In this document: positions 26,183 through 35,317 of the stretch, piece by piece
Layout: each line of letters opens with the position of its first letter
Numbering within the stretch: position 1 is the stretch's first letter
DNA from: Bacteroidales bacterium
GTDB lineage: Bacteria > Bacteroidota > Bacteroidia > Bacteroidales > JAIPAH01
Assembly: GCA_021738485.1 (NCBI GenBank)
Contig: JAIPBX010000009.1
Location: forward strand, 1 to 53,977
DNA length: 53,977 nt
Direction: 5' to 3'
Position numbers and translations under genes: made by a program
The notes under the pieces: model-generated
Told to the model about the DNA's origin: nothing
Database searches by the model: none
What the model saw: the letters and a program-made list of their open reading frames with translations, nothing else

Positions 26183-27568
26183 ATGAGTAAAGACATATTT
26201 CAGGGATATAAAGGGGAAGCGCTTGAGACACTGAAAAAATATAATATCAGGGTCTGGAGCTCGGCAATCGTCAAAACCAACCGGGGTAATTTCGAAGGGA
26301 CGATCCTTCCCCGTTCCGAAAATGATGATGACAAACACCTTGTGATGAAAATTCCTACGGGATACAATGTCGGCATTGATGTCGATACTATCCGGGATAT
26401 GGAGGAGACAGGCTACAAAAAGGCCAATTACAAAATTCCGGAAAAAGAATTCCCCTACTCGGAGAATCTGCCACGGGTGAAGCTATTCGGAACCGGAGGC
26501 ACCATTGCATCACGCCTCGATTATCGTACCGGCGCTGTAATACCTGCTTTTGCCCCCGGAGAGCTTTACGGCGCTGTCCCCGAATTGGCGGATATCTGTA
26601 ACCTGGAAACGGAAAAACTTTTTGCCGTTTTTTCTGAGAATATGGGACCGAAACAATATATCGCCCTGGCGAAAGCGATAGGCAAAGAAATTCAAAAAGG
26701 CGTGGATGGTATTGTTATTGGTCATGGCACGGATACGATGCATCACACGGGGGCTGCTCTTACTTTTATGGTACAGAACTCTCCTGTGCCTATTATTTTA
26801 GTAGGGTCCCAGCGCTCTTCCGATCGTCCAAGCTCCGATGCTGCCCTCAACCTCATGCATGCCACTCATGCCGCCGGCAATACCGATATTGCAGAGGTGA
26901 TGGTTTGCATGTTCGGCCCCACTTCCGACGAATATGGATTGCTGCATAAAGGGACACGCGTAAGGAAGATGCACTCTTCTTATCGCTCTACTTTCCGAAC
27001 CATTGGTGATATCCCCCTGGCTATGGTTACCCGCAAAAAAATTACCCCGCTCAAGAAAGCCTATGCACCCCGCCGCAAGGATAAGGATGTGAAGATATAC
27101 CCCTGGTTTGATGACCGCGTCACGATGCTGTATTACTACCCGGGCATGAAACCCGACGTATTGGATGCTATGGTGGATAATGGTTACAAGGGTATTGTTT
27201 TTGTCGGCACAGGGCTGGGACATGTCAATAAAGAACTGTACCCCGCCATCAAAAGAGCCAATGAAAAAGGGGTGCACATGTATATGACGCTGCAGACTTT
27301 GTGGGGATATGTGCAAATGTTTGTCTATGACACCGGCAGGGATATGATGGCTCTGGGAATTATCCCTGCTGCAAATATGCTTCCCGAGGTGGCTTACATT
27401 AAGCTGGGATGGGCTCTGGGGCAAACCGATGACCCCGAAGAGGTCAAAAAGATTATGCTGACACCTGTTAATGATGAAATCACAAAACGAGAGCCCTATA
27501 ACGGGTACCTGGTCTATCAGGGTGGCGTACCGGAAGTAGAAGAGTTTATCAAAAAAGTGAGGAAATAG
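26183..27568 (+). CDS. gatD: Archaeal-type Glu-tRNA(Gln) amidotransferase subunit D (asparaginase-like glutaminase)
   Basis: The 461-residue protein has the GatD N-terminal barrel (about 1-95, VWSSAIVKTNRGNFEGTILPR) followed by an L-asparaginase-type amidase. The catalytic tetrad is visible: Thr107 in GTGGTIASR, Thr183-Asp184 in GHGTDTMHHTGA, and Lys262 in RKMHSSYRSTF. It hydrolyses glutamine and channels ammonia to GatE. The N-terminal barrel and the pairing with gatE rule out a simple asparaginase. No GatA or GatC is present here. Translation is probably coupled to gatE because only two bases separate them. Confidence 0.93.
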   Translation: MSKDIFQGYKGEALETLKKYNIRVWSSAIVKTNRGNFEGTILPRSENDDDKHLVMKIPTGYNVGIDVDTIRDMEETGYKKANYKIPEKEFPYSENLPRVKLFGTGGTIASRLDYRTGAVIPAFAPGELYGAVPELADICNLETEKLFAVFSENMGPKQYIALAKAIGKEIQKGVDGIVIGHGTDTMHHTGAALTFMVQNSPVPIILVGSQRSSDRPSSDAALNLMHATHAAGNTDIAEVMVCMFGPTSDEYGLLHKGTRVRKMHSSYRSTFRTIGDIPLAMVTRKKITPLKKAYAPRRKDKDVKIYPWFDDRVTMLYYYPGMKPDVLDAMVDNGYKGIVFVGTGLGHVNKELYPAIKRANEKGVHMYMTLQTLWGYVQMFVYDTGRDMMALGIIPAANMLPEVAYIKLGWALGQTDDPEEVKKIMLTPVNDEITKREPYNGYLVYQGGVPEVEEFIKKVRK

Positions 27569-27716
27569 GGGGTTGTTAAAAAGGCGTTCTTTTGATGAGA
27601 TAAAATCAGGCATCACTTTTTCCTGTAGGATTTGAAAACCTAATTATTTGGCTTTGAAACAAAACCGCTTGCCGGATTTTATTATCTTCGGCGTAAGAAA
27701 TCAATCATTTATATAG

Positions 27717-28433
27717 ATGGCAATAGATCTGAAAAAATACATTCTAAGGGTCCTGAAATGGTTTTTTGTGGTGGCCGGGGCGGGTTTTGTCCTGATGGTG
27801 GTTCTCAGCTTTACCGATTATCCTTATTGGGCCTACCATTGGTTGGGGACTACCAACGCAGAAATGAATGACTCTCCCGATTATATTGTGGTAATGGGTG
27901 CGGGCGGAATGCCAAGTCCCGATGGTTTGATGCGTTGTTATTATGCCGCCGGTGCAGCGAAAGAATACCCTGAAGCAGAGGTGATTGTCGCACTTCCTAC
28001 TAAAGAAGAATATTTTTACGAGAGTTATACGTATGATATGTTTGAGGAAATACGAGACCGCGGCATCGACTCCACAAGGTTTAGATTTGAAATAGACGGT
28101 GTAAATACCCGTACGCAGGCCGTGGAAATAAGTAAAATGATACCGGGTAAGGATACGGCTTCGCTAATGGTGATTACTTCGCCGGTACATGTTTATCGTA
28201 GTGTGAAAGCTTTTGAAAATGTTGGCTTTGCCGATGTAGGAGGGCTGGCATCCTTTGAAAGAGCTGTCTCCGAAAAAGATTTGGAATATTCTAAAAAAAG
28301 AAAGGAAGATAAGGAAGCCCTTCCCGGTAACCTAGACCTCAGATATAACATGTGGAACTACCTGAAATACGAAATAACCATCCTGAGGGAGGTGTTCGCT
28401 ATCACATACTATGAAATGAGGGGATGGATATAA
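27717..28433 (+). CDS. YdcF family (DUF218) protein
   Basis: The 238-residue protein has one N-terminal membrane segment (about 13-32), then the DUF218 core: DYIVVMGAGGMPSPDGLMRCYYAAGAAKEYPEAEVIVALP, DGVNTRTQAVEISKMI and LMVITSPVHVYRSVKAFE. These match the nucleotide-like binding loop, the TxxxA/N segment and the VTSxxHxxR motif. Family members include ElyC (a peptidoglycan or envelope-homeostasis factor) and SanA; the biochemical activity is unknown. It lies 148 bp after gatD and may not be cotranscribed with it. It is convergent with the racemase operon. Confidence 0.8.
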   Translation: MAIDLKKYILRVLKWFFVVAGAGFVLMVVLSFTDYPYWAYHWLGTTNAEMNDSPDYIVVMGAGGMPSPDGLMRCYYAAGAAKEYPEAEVIVALPTKEEYFYESYTYDMFEEIRDRGIDSTRFRFEIDGVNTRTQAVEISKMIPGKDTASLMVITSPVHVYRSVKAFENVGFADVGGLASFERAVSEKDLEYSKKRKEDKEALPGNLDLRYNMWNYLKYEITILREVFAITYYEMRGWI

Positions 28434-28574
28434 GAACCCTGAGTCTTTTTATTTAAGTAGTTTCGCTCTATTCTGAATATCGGTTGATTTGGTATGTACT
28501 TAAGTGTTTAAGTTGTTTTTCACGCTCATGGATGATGCGCAATAAACTATCCCTGCTTTTCAGCCAAACTCTTT

Positions 28575-29645
28575 TTATACCACGACCTTGTTTATGTAAT
28601 TGGAATTCATTATGCTTAAAATTCCCATATAATCAAGTTTGAATGAAATAATATCCCCGACTTTCAGCTTTCGTTTGGATTTGCCGATATCCATAACCAG
28701 CATATCCGAGCTGGCACCGCTGAAGTCAATGCCTTTGTTTATCGGGTAGATATAACGCGTATCCAGGTCAAGCAAGCCGACATCCAGGATGGCGCGATAA
28801 GACTTTTTGCCGTAATCGGATTCTTCGTATTCCACCATATCCCCGGCTACGTTGGTGCTGCGTTCCCCGATAGGAACTACCGGTTTTTCGGTTAATTCAA
28901 TGATTTCGGTGTGCAGTTTAAAAATGTCGGTCTTCATCCCTTTTATGAGCTTGTCATTGAAAAGGTTCATGCCATTGTAAAGCGTTTCCCCGATTCGGAA
29001 ATGATTGATGCCTTTAGGGATCATCTCTTTCCAAAGCAGGGGTATGGTGATTGAAGATCCTCCGGAGATGTATTCAATTTTCCGGTTGAAGGTAGACTCG
29101 AGCAGCTGCTTGTAAAGGCTGAGCTGTATCATTTTATCATGGGTAGGCATTACCCCGTTCAGACAATTAAAATTAGCTCCCAGGCCGACCACTTCAATGT
29201 TTTTCAGGTTAAAGATTTCAGAATAAAAATCAATCAGGTTGTCCCCAATTACGCCTTCCCTGAGGTCGCCCATTTCCACCATAATAATGACTTTATGCTC
29301 TTTATTCTGACGCTGGGCTTCCTCCGAAAGAAGTTTGATGGTATATAATTCGGTATTGAAGCTCACATCGGCATACTGGACAACGTTCTTAATACTCCTT
29401 TTGGCCGGAGGTTTTATATAAACGGTTTGTATGTCGGAATTGATTCGCTTGATAGTCTTAAGGTTCGAAATTCTGGAATCGTGGACCTCTTTAATTCCCA
29501 AATCCAATAACACCTTAAGATACTCTTTATTACCGCAAAGCATTTTGGTGACCACTCCCCATTCCTTATCATATTTTGTCATAAGGTTGTCGAGGAACTG
29601 GTAATTGTGCTTCAGCTTTGCTTTGTTTAATTCAATGTAAGCCAT
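28575..29645 (-). CDS. Alanine/ornithine racemase family PLP-dependent enzyme
   Basis: The 356-residue protein is a fold-type III PLP racemase of the ornithine-racemase-like group. The Schiff-base lysine is Lys34 in VTKMLCGN, and further markers are GANFNCLNGVMPT, EYISGGSSITIP and FRIGETLYNG. Homologues interconvert L- and D-ornithine, lysine or alanine; the substrate is not deducible. It is the last gene of the minus-strand operon, 8 bp after the alanine racemase gene. Having two racemases in a row argues for different substrates rather than redundancy. Confidence 0.82.
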   Translation of the reverse strand: MAYIELNKAKLKHNYQFLDNLMTKYDKEWGVVTKMLCGNKEYLKVLLDLGIKEVHDSRISNLKTIKRINSDIQTVYIKPPAKRSIKNVVQYADVSFNTELYTIKLLSEEAQRQNKEHKVIIMVEMGDLREGVIGDNLIDFYSEIFNLKNIEVVGLGANFNCLNGVMPTHDKMIQLSLYKQLLESTFNRKIEYISGGSSITIPLLWKEMIPKGINHFRIGETLYNGMNLFNDKLIKGMKTDIFKLHTEIIELTEKPVVPIGERSTNVAGDMVEYEESDYGKKSYRAILDVGLLDLDTRYIYPINKGIDFSGASSDMLVMDIGKSKRKLKVGDIISFKLDYMGILSIMNSNYINKVVV

Positions 29646-29653
29646 TGTTGATA

Positions 29654-30805
29654 TTATTTTTTGATAACCCGTCGTATTCTTGAAGGTAACCGTGTTAATA
29701 ATTCGTAGTTTACCTGGTCACTTAGTTCTCCGAAAGAGGAGACCGTGATTTTGTTCTCCCCTTGCTGCCCAATCATTACCACTTCATCCCCTAACTTCAC
29801 TCTGCTTAAATAGGTAACATCAGCAATCAGCATGTTCATGTTCACCATTCCGATGACGCCAACACGCTGGCCTTTGATAAGCACGCGGCCCTGGTTGCTG
29901 AGTGAGCGGCTGAAACCGTGGGCATAACCTACGGGAACGATGGCAATTCGTTTCTTTTCCAAAGCCATGTAAGTAGTCCCGTAACTAATAAATTCTCCCT
30001 GCCGCACGTTTTTCAGACTCATAATCCTGCTTCGCCATCGTATAATCTGCATCAGCGGATTAATTTTGTTTTTCGATTTATGAAGATAGTGAATTTGTGT
30101 TTCTTTACTGGGCCAGAAGCCATATTGGAGGATACCTATGCGCACCATATCCATTTGCGTCTTGGGATAGGCCACGGCAGCAGCCGAACAGGCCGTGTGC
30201 CTTGTTTCCGGGCGTATCCCTTGCTCCAGCAACCACTTGTAGGTCCGGTTGAATTTTGTGATTTGTTTTTGTACCCGCACGTGGTTGGCGATGCTTTCAG
30301 CCCCCGCATAATGCGTGCAGACACCCTTCAGAGCCAGATGATCGGCGTGCTCCCTGAGCAAAGGGAGGCATTGCCTGAGCTGCCGGCGGTTGAGTCCTGT
30401 ACGGTTCATGCCCGTTTCAAGCTCAAGATGTATCCGGGCTTTCTTTCCAAGCTTCCGGCTTCGCTCTATAACTTCTTTCAATGTTTCCACCTGGAAGACA
30501 AAAAACTCCAGCCCGTTTTCAATTACCCAATCCCGGTCGTGCTCGTCAATATACCCCATAATCATGATGTCCGTTTCCGGGGAGCAGACACTTTGCACCT
30601 GCCAGGCTTCATCGGAGCTGTACACTGAGAAATGATCGGTGCCGGCTTTTTCGGCCATAGGAACAAAGTACTCGATGCCATGTCCGTAAGCATTTCCTTT
30701 TACTACCGATGACATCTTTACATTAGCACCAAGATTATTTTTGATGAATGCAATATTATTGTCAACCGCTTCCTGGCTCAGCTCTATGACAGAAGTAGTG
30801 TTCAT
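29654..30805 (-). CDS. alr: Alanine racemase
   Basis: The 383-residue fold-type III racemase has the PLP lysine Lys36 in VVKGNAYGHG, the tyrosine loop GEFISYGTTY, the VGYAHGFSR stretch and GMVNMNMLIADVT. It converts L- to D-alanine for peptidoglycan. Its start overlaps the end of the M20 gene by 4 bp (ATGA), so it is translated from a shared transcript with an amidohydrolase. A catabolic or exchange role for this copy is therefore possible. Bacteroidota often have a second alr fused to murF elsewhere; that cannot be checked here. Confidence 0.88.
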   Translation of the reverse strand: MNTTSVIELSQEAVDNNIAFIKNNLGANVKMSSVVKGNAYGHGIEYFVPMAEKAGTDHFSVYSSDEAWQVQSVCSPETDIMIMGYIDEHDRDWVIENGLEFFVFQVETLKEVIERSRKLGKKARIHLELETGMNRTGLNRRQLRQCLPLLREHADHLALKGVCTHYAGAESIANHVRVQKQITKFNRTYKWLLEQGIRPETRHTACSAAAVAYPKTQMDMVRIGILQYGFWPSKETQIHYLHKSKNKINPLMQIIRWRSRIMSLKNVRQGEFISYGTTYMALEKKRIAIVPVGYAHGFSRSLSNQGRVLIKGQRVGVIGMVNMNMLIADVTYLSRVKLGDEVVMIGQQGENKITVSSFGELSDQVNYELLTRLPSRIRRVIKK

Positions 30806-31941
30806 GGCTTATTGACGAGCAATCTTTTATAAATATCGTAAAATACGGCAGCCCCTGTTTCAATGATATCATCCGGGAAATCATAATCCGGATTGTGTAG
30901 TTGAGGTTGGTTTAAACCCGAGCCCAGCCCGAAAAGCGCACCCTTGTACCGGTTTGTGAAATGGGAAAAATCTTCCGACCATCGAAACGTGGTGTTTTGT
31001 TTATCGATAAAAAGATGCTGGCTGAGAGCCGCTTCTTCAACCAGCTTATTACAATCGGCATCATTAACTGTGGCCAGGAATTCCTCGGTATATTCGATTT
31101 CCACCGTCAGGTTTTCCCTCTGCGCAATGCGATGAATAAAATCTTCGGCCTTTTGCACCAATGTCTGCATATCATCGTTACGATAAGAACGCAAAGTGGC
31201 CATGATTTCACCATAACCCGCTGAGGTGCCAAAAGCCTTTTCACCGATATTGACATGGATCAGCGTGATGAGTGTAAAATCCTTGAAATCTCCTTCAGAA
31301 GGTAGGTTATGAAATTTTTTGATAATGTCTGCTGCAGCCGATGATGGGTTAACACCGTTTTCAGGCTCGCCGGCATGAGCTGTTTTACCGTGTAAGCGAA
31401 CGATTATCCCTTTGGAGGCTGAGGCAAATGTTTCATCGCGCACTACAATGTCATGCATGCGGAAACCCGGAAGATTGTGTAAGGCAAAGGCATAATCGGG
31501 GGCGATTTCCTGGAACTGCGGATCATTGATAACGCGCTCTGCCCCCTCGCCGGTTTCCTCGGAAGGTTGAAACAGCAACACCGCTTTTCCTTTAGCCGGG
31601 CGAGTAGCATCGATCTTTTGCGAAAGCGCAGCAAGGATAGCCATATGTCCGTCATGCCCGCATTTATGAGCTACTGCCGGGTGATGGGAGCGATAAGCGA
31701 AAGTGTTAATTTCTTTTATGGGTAGGGCGTCCAAATCAGCGCGAAAAAGAACTGTCGGGCCCGCAACTCCGCTATCGAAAACAAAAGCGATGCCGTGACC
31801 TCCCAACTGATCTATAACCTTATCGGGGTGGCTTTTTTTTACAAATGCCCTGACCCTCTCAGCCGTTTCTTGCTCCCTGCCTGAAAGCTCAGGGTTGCGA
31901 TGCAAATCGCGCCGAAACGCTATAATATCTTCTGAATCCAA
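30802..31941 (-). CDS. M20 family amidohydrolase (N-acyl amino acid hydrolase type)
   Basis: The 379-residue metallopeptidase has the two-metal motifs FRADLDALPI, HKCGHDGHMAIL, QPSEETGEGAERVI and FALHNLPG, plus a dimerisation lid (about 175-290, HAGEPENGVNPSSAA). This is the hippurate hydrolase / IAA-amino-acid hydrolase branch, which removes acyl groups from amino acids or related amines. No signal peptide, so cytoplasmic. It lies 9 bp after a GNAT acetyltransferase gene and overlaps alr, which suggests processing of N-acylated amino acids together with racemisation. Confidence 0.85.
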   Translation of the reverse strand: MDSEDIIAFRRDLHRNPELSGREQETAERVRAFVKKSHPDKVIDQLGGHGIAFVFDSGVAGPTVLFRADLDALPIKEINTFAYRSHHPAVAHKCGHDGHMAILAALSQKIDATRPAKGKAVLLFQPSEETGEGAERVINDPQFQEIAPDYAFALHNLPGFRMHDIVVRDETFASASKGIIVRLHGKTAHAGEPENGVNPSSAAADIIKKFHNLPSEGDFKDFTLITLIHVNIGEKAFGTSAGYGEIMATLRSYRNDDMQTLVQKAEDFIHRIAQRENLTVEIEYTEEFLATVNDADCNKLVEEAALSQHLFIDKQNTTFRWSEDFSHFTNRYKGALFGLGSGLNQPQLHNPDYDFPDDIIETGAAVFYDIYKRLLVNKP

Positions 31942-31950
31942 AAAACCGTG

Positions 31951-32394
31951 TTATTTGTTTTGTTTAAAACGATATTCGAGGTACTTGTTTTCAAATCCTA
32001 CTTTTTCATATAAGAAACGGGCAGGATTATCCGGCTCAACGTGAAGTTTGATGTCGCCATCCGTAATATCGATAATTTTTTTCATCAACTGCTTCCCGAT
32101 GCCTTTACCTCTCATTTTTTTGTTAACGGCAATGTATACCAGAATATTTTCGGGGATATATCCTTTCATTCCGGTTTTATTCATTACAACGATACCCGCT
32201 AGCTCATCATTTTCATAGCCCCTGAGGATAAAGCCTCCCTGGAGGCTGTTTTCACTTAGGCCATAGTCAATGGCGCGGCGTATATCTTCTTTACTGTCCC
32301 CGTATTGTTCGAGGTGAGTGTGAAGAAAATCAATCATGTTCTGCTTTTCAATCATTCCCACCGGGGAGATAGAATCTATTACTTCAAATGTCAT
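31951..32394 (-). CDS. GNAT family N-acetyltransferase
   Basis: The product has 147 residues from ATG 32394 (168 if the earlier ATG at 32457 is used). The acetyl-CoA-binding motif A is clear: ILVYIAVNKKMRGKGIGKQLMKKI, followed by LHVEPDNPARFLYEKVGFE. The later start was chosen because homologues begin near MTFEVI and the extension is asparagine/cysteine-rich without family character. The acceptor is unknown. It is second in a minus-strand operon, after the MarR regulator and before an M20 deacylase. Confidence 0.78.
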   Translation of the reverse strand: MTFEVIDSISPVGMIEKQNMIDFLHTHLEQYGDSKEDIRRAIDYGLSENSLQGGFILRGYENDELAGIVVMNKTGMKGYIPENILVYIAVNKKMRGKGIGKQLMKKIIDITDGDIKLHVEPDNPARFLYEKVGFENKYLEYRFKQNK

Positions 32395-32483
32395 TATTGA
32401 TAAATTTATAAAATTTTGTACAGCAACAAAATTACACTTTTCCACTGAATTCTCCAAGTGTTTGAATGCCCATAGCTTTAGAG

Positions 32484-32975
32484 CTATTGGTGTTCATCCG
32501 AAATCTTTTCCTCAATAGTCAAAACCGGTGAAGCATCGATTTCTTTTATATTGAGGAGATTAATCAAATCATCAAGAGATTTTTCTATGCGGCTTACTTT
32601 TTCGTAAGGCAATTCATTCAATTGCTCGGTCAGCCTGTCTTGCAAGAGCGGCGGCAGCTTCTCCAGCAGTCTTTGCCCATCGGCCGTCAGGGCAATGTTC
32701 GATACTCTTTTATCCCCGAGCTTGGGCAATCGGGCTATCAATCCTTTTTTCTCCAGGCGGTTGATAATTCCAGTTATCGTACTCGCATTCAAGTTTAAGT
32801 AATTTCTTATCTCACGTTGAGTGCTTTGATAATTGGGATTTTCTTTAATAAAATTCAGGCACAATACCTGAGGTATACTCACCCCGTATTGTTTTTGTAT
32901 CTTCTTCGACTCGAGGTTGATCGAGCGAACGATCTGCCGCATTTTTATGATTATTTCATTGTCAAGTCCTTGCAA
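32484..32975 (-). CDS. MarR family transcriptional regulator
   Basis: The 163-residue protein has the MarR winged helix: QVLCLNFIKENPNYQSTQREIRNYLNLNASTITGIINRLEKKGLIAR, then the beta wing LPKLGDKRVSNIALTADG and a C-terminal dimerisation helix. It is the first gene of the operon and therefore the likely autoregulator of the GNAT / M20 / alr / racemase genes. The ligand is unknown. The divergent YyaL-type gene shares its upstream region. Confidence 0.85.
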   Translation of the reverse strand: MQGLDNEIIIKMRQIVRSINLESKKIQKQYGVSIPQVLCLNFIKENPNYQSTQREIRNYLNLNASTITGIINRLEKKGLIARLPKLGDKRVSNIALTADGQRLLEKLPPLLQDRLTEQLNELPYEKVSRIEKSLDDLINLLNIKEIDASPVLTIEEKISDEHQ

Positions 32976-33105
32976 GATTCTGTCTCTTTAAAGTTATGTA
33001 ATACAAAGTTAATAATAATTCCCAAATCGGAAACAGTTTCAGCTCAAACTTTATTAGGATGTAAAAAATGTTTGATTAGAATATTCTTGAATAACTGGTT
33101 ATAAA

Positions 33106-33131
33106 AGTCCCCTTTCGGGGATGTAGGGGTA
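33106..33131 (+). repeat. Small GC-rich palindromic dispersed repeat
   Basis: A short hairpin TCCCC-TTTC-GGGGA followed by TGTAGGGGT. The same layout (agTCCCC..GGGGA-TTTAGGGG) recurs three times in the 15-16 kb array and twice near 41.0 kb. Confidence 0.6.
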
Positions 33132-33222
33132 ATATGGCTTTTTCGGACTGAGCTCACAGCTAATAAGGACAAACTTTTATTTCCCGGTGTTTGTTGTGTT
33201 TTTAAATGCAAAACCGACACAC

Positions 33223-35247
33223 ATGAAATATAATCAAAATCAGCTAGCCAAAGAAAGCAGTCCTTATCTTTTGCAACATGCCGATAATCCGGTGGAATGG
33301 CATGCCTGGAACAATGAAACCCTGGAAAAATCCCAGCAGGAGGACAAGCCGCTGTTAATATCAATAGGCTATTCTACCTGTCACTGGTGCCACGTGATGG
33401 AAAAGGAGTCTTTTGAAGATGAGGAGGTGGCGCGTATCATGAATGAAAATTTTATTTGTATAAAGGTTGATAGGGAAGAACGACCGGATGTCGACCAGCT
33501 TTACATGGATGCCATTCAATTAATGACGGGAAGAGGCGGCTGGCCGCTGAATTGTTTTGCCTTGCCCGGCGGAAAACCCTTTTACGGCGGTACGTATTTT
33601 CCCAAAGATCAATGGAAACAATTGTTGCTGAAAGTAGCTGAGCTATATGCCAACCAACGCGACGACTTGGTAGAGCAGGCCGATAAATTAACCGAAGGAG
33701 TGAGAAATCCTGACTTTATAAAAACCGATGAGGACCCCGAAATCAATGAAAAGGAAACGGAACGGTTTATAGAAAACCTGAAGAAAAACTTCGATGAAAA
33801 GAACGGAGGAATAGGTTCGGCTCCAAAATTTCCTTTGCCTGCCGTCTACCAGGCTGTGCTTTTTGCCCATAACGTCACCGCAGATAATGAACTGGTGGGG
33901 CATTTGGAGCATACTTTGGAGCAGATGAGTCGCGGTGGGATATACGACAGCCTGGGTGGAGGCTTTGCCCGCTATTCAGTGGATGAGCATTGGAAAGTGC
34001 CCCACTTTGAAAAGATGCTGTATGACAATGCTCAATTGATATCCCTCTATTCCAAAACGTTCAAGATCACCCAAAACCAAAATTTTAAAAAGGTGGTCTA
34101 TGAAACCGTCGATTTCCTGGAGAGAGAGTTTATGAATGAGGAAGGCTTGTTTTATTCGGCGCTGGATGCTGATTCGGAAGGGGAAGAAGGGAAGTTTTAT
34201 ACCTGGACCTCGGGGGAGTTTCAAAATGTTTTGGGCCAATATGCCTCTTTGATGGCCCGGTATTTCGGAATAGGAGGGGAAGGCTATTGGGAGAAAGGAA
34301 AGAATATATTAGTTCGTACGCAAAACAATGAAGCCTTTGCTAAAAGCTATCGGCTATCGGTAAATGAGCTGGAGCAAATTGTGGAAGAGAGCAAAAGGAT
34401 GCTTTTCGAAAGACGTTCATACCGCACAAGACCCGCTACCGATGATAAAATTCTTACGGATTGGAATGCCCTGCTGGCTTCCGGATTGGCGGATGCTTAC
34501 GAAGCTTTCGGTGAGAAGCGCTTTTTGGATCGTGCTCTACAAATTGTTCACCAGCTTACGGAAAAGGTGATGGCGGAAGACGAGGCTAACCTTCTTTATC
34601 ACTCCTATAAAAATAACAAGGCCAGGATACCCGCCTTCCTGGATGATTATGCCTTCCTGGCTGAAGCTTTCTTCAGGATTTATGAAAATACCTTTGAGGA
34701 AAAATGGCTTGAGAAAAGTCTGCACCTTGTAGAGTATACTATCCGAAACTTTTATGATGAAGATTCCGCTTTTTTCTTTTTTACCCACAAGCAGAACAGC
34801 ACTTTGGTGGCCCGTAAAAATAATTTCTTCGACAACGTTACCCCATCGGGAAATTCGGTGATATTTAATTTGATGTATCGTTTGTTCATGATTTATGAGA
34901 GGGAGGATTATCTTCAAAAATGCCGTACGGCCCTGAAAAATGTTATCCCGGTTATGCCGCGGTCGTCCATTGCTTTTTCCAACTGGGGCGTTTTGCTCAT
35001 GCGTATGGTTTATCCTTCCTATGTGGCGGCAATTGTTGGCGATAAAGCAGCAACTTTTCGCGATGAAATCCGAAGGAAGTTTTTACCGAATGTTTCGCTG
35101 GCGGGAAGCATAGAAAAATCGGAGATACCGGTCTTAAAAGATCGCTACAAAAATGAGGAAACGCTGATTTATGTCTGCCGCGAGCGGGAGTGCCTGTTGC
35201 CCACCTCGGACGTTGATACCGCATTGGAAATGCTGAAGCCGGTATAA
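33223..35247 (+). CDS. Thioredoxin-domain (DUF255, YyaL/SPATA20-type) protein
   Basis: The 674-residue protein (from ATG 33223) has an N-terminal thioredoxin-like domain starting NQLAKESSPYLLQHADNPVEW, with the redox motif YSTCHWCHVME and GRGGWPLNCF. The rest is an alpha/alpha-barrel of the 6-hairpin glycosidase/N-acylglucosamine epimerase type (GGIYDSLGGGFARYSVDEHWKVPHFEKMLYDNAQL, later FFDNVTPSGNSV). The precise function of this widespread family is unknown. The frame continues upstream to 33187, but homologues begin at the chosen ATG. Length is normal for the family. Confidence 0.87.
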   Translation: MKYNQNQLAKESSPYLLQHADNPVEWHAWNNETLEKSQQEDKPLLISIGYSTCHWCHVMEKESFEDEEVARIMNENFICIKVDREERPDVDQLYMDAIQLMTGRGGWPLNCFALPGGKPFYGGTYFPKDQWKQLLLKVAELYANQRDDLVEQADKLTEGVRNPDFIKTDEDPEINEKETERFIENLKKNFDEKNGGIGSAPKFPLPAVYQAVLFAHNVTADNELVGHLEHTLEQMSRGGIYDSLGGGFARYSVDEHWKVPHFEKMLYDNAQLISLYSKTFKITQNQNFKKVVYETVDFLEREFMNEEGLFYSALDADSEGEEGKFYTWTSGEFQNVLGQYASLMARYFGIGGEGYWEKGKNILVRTQNNEAFAKSYRLSVNELEQIVEESKRMLFERRSYRTRPATDDKILTDWNALLASGLADAYEAFGEKRFLDRALQIVHQLTEKVMAEDEANLLYHSYKNNKARIPAFLDDYAFLAEAFFRIYENTFEEKWLEKSLHLVEYTIRNFYDEDSAFFFFTHKQNSTLVARKNNFFDNVTPSGNSVIFNLMYRLFMIYEREDYLQKCRTALKNVIPVMPRSSIAFSNWGVLLMRMVYPSYVAAIVGDKAATFRDEIRRKFLPNVSLAGSIEKSEIPVLKDRYKNEETLIYVCRERECLLPTSDVDTALEMLKPV

Positions 35248-35249
35248 AA

Positions 35250-35300
35250 AAAGCCGGGAACTTTCGCAGCCTTTTATAGCTGTCTTCCCGGCTTAATTTC
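35250..35300 (-). terminator. Terminator for the peroxiredoxin operon
   Basis: A 10-bp perfect stem AAGCCGGGAA (35251-35260) / TTCCCGGCTT (35285-35294) encloses a smaller CAGC/GCTG hairpin. On the minus strand it is followed by seven T. It also sits just after the plus-strand YyaL gene. Confidence 0.75.
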
Positions 35301-35317
35301 ATCGCCTGTTTTAAGGC

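Noticed and set aside
26798-27616. 272-residue minus-strand frame opposite gatD
   Set aside because: The plus strand carries the full asparaginase-type catalytic tetrad; the antisense frame is a shadow.
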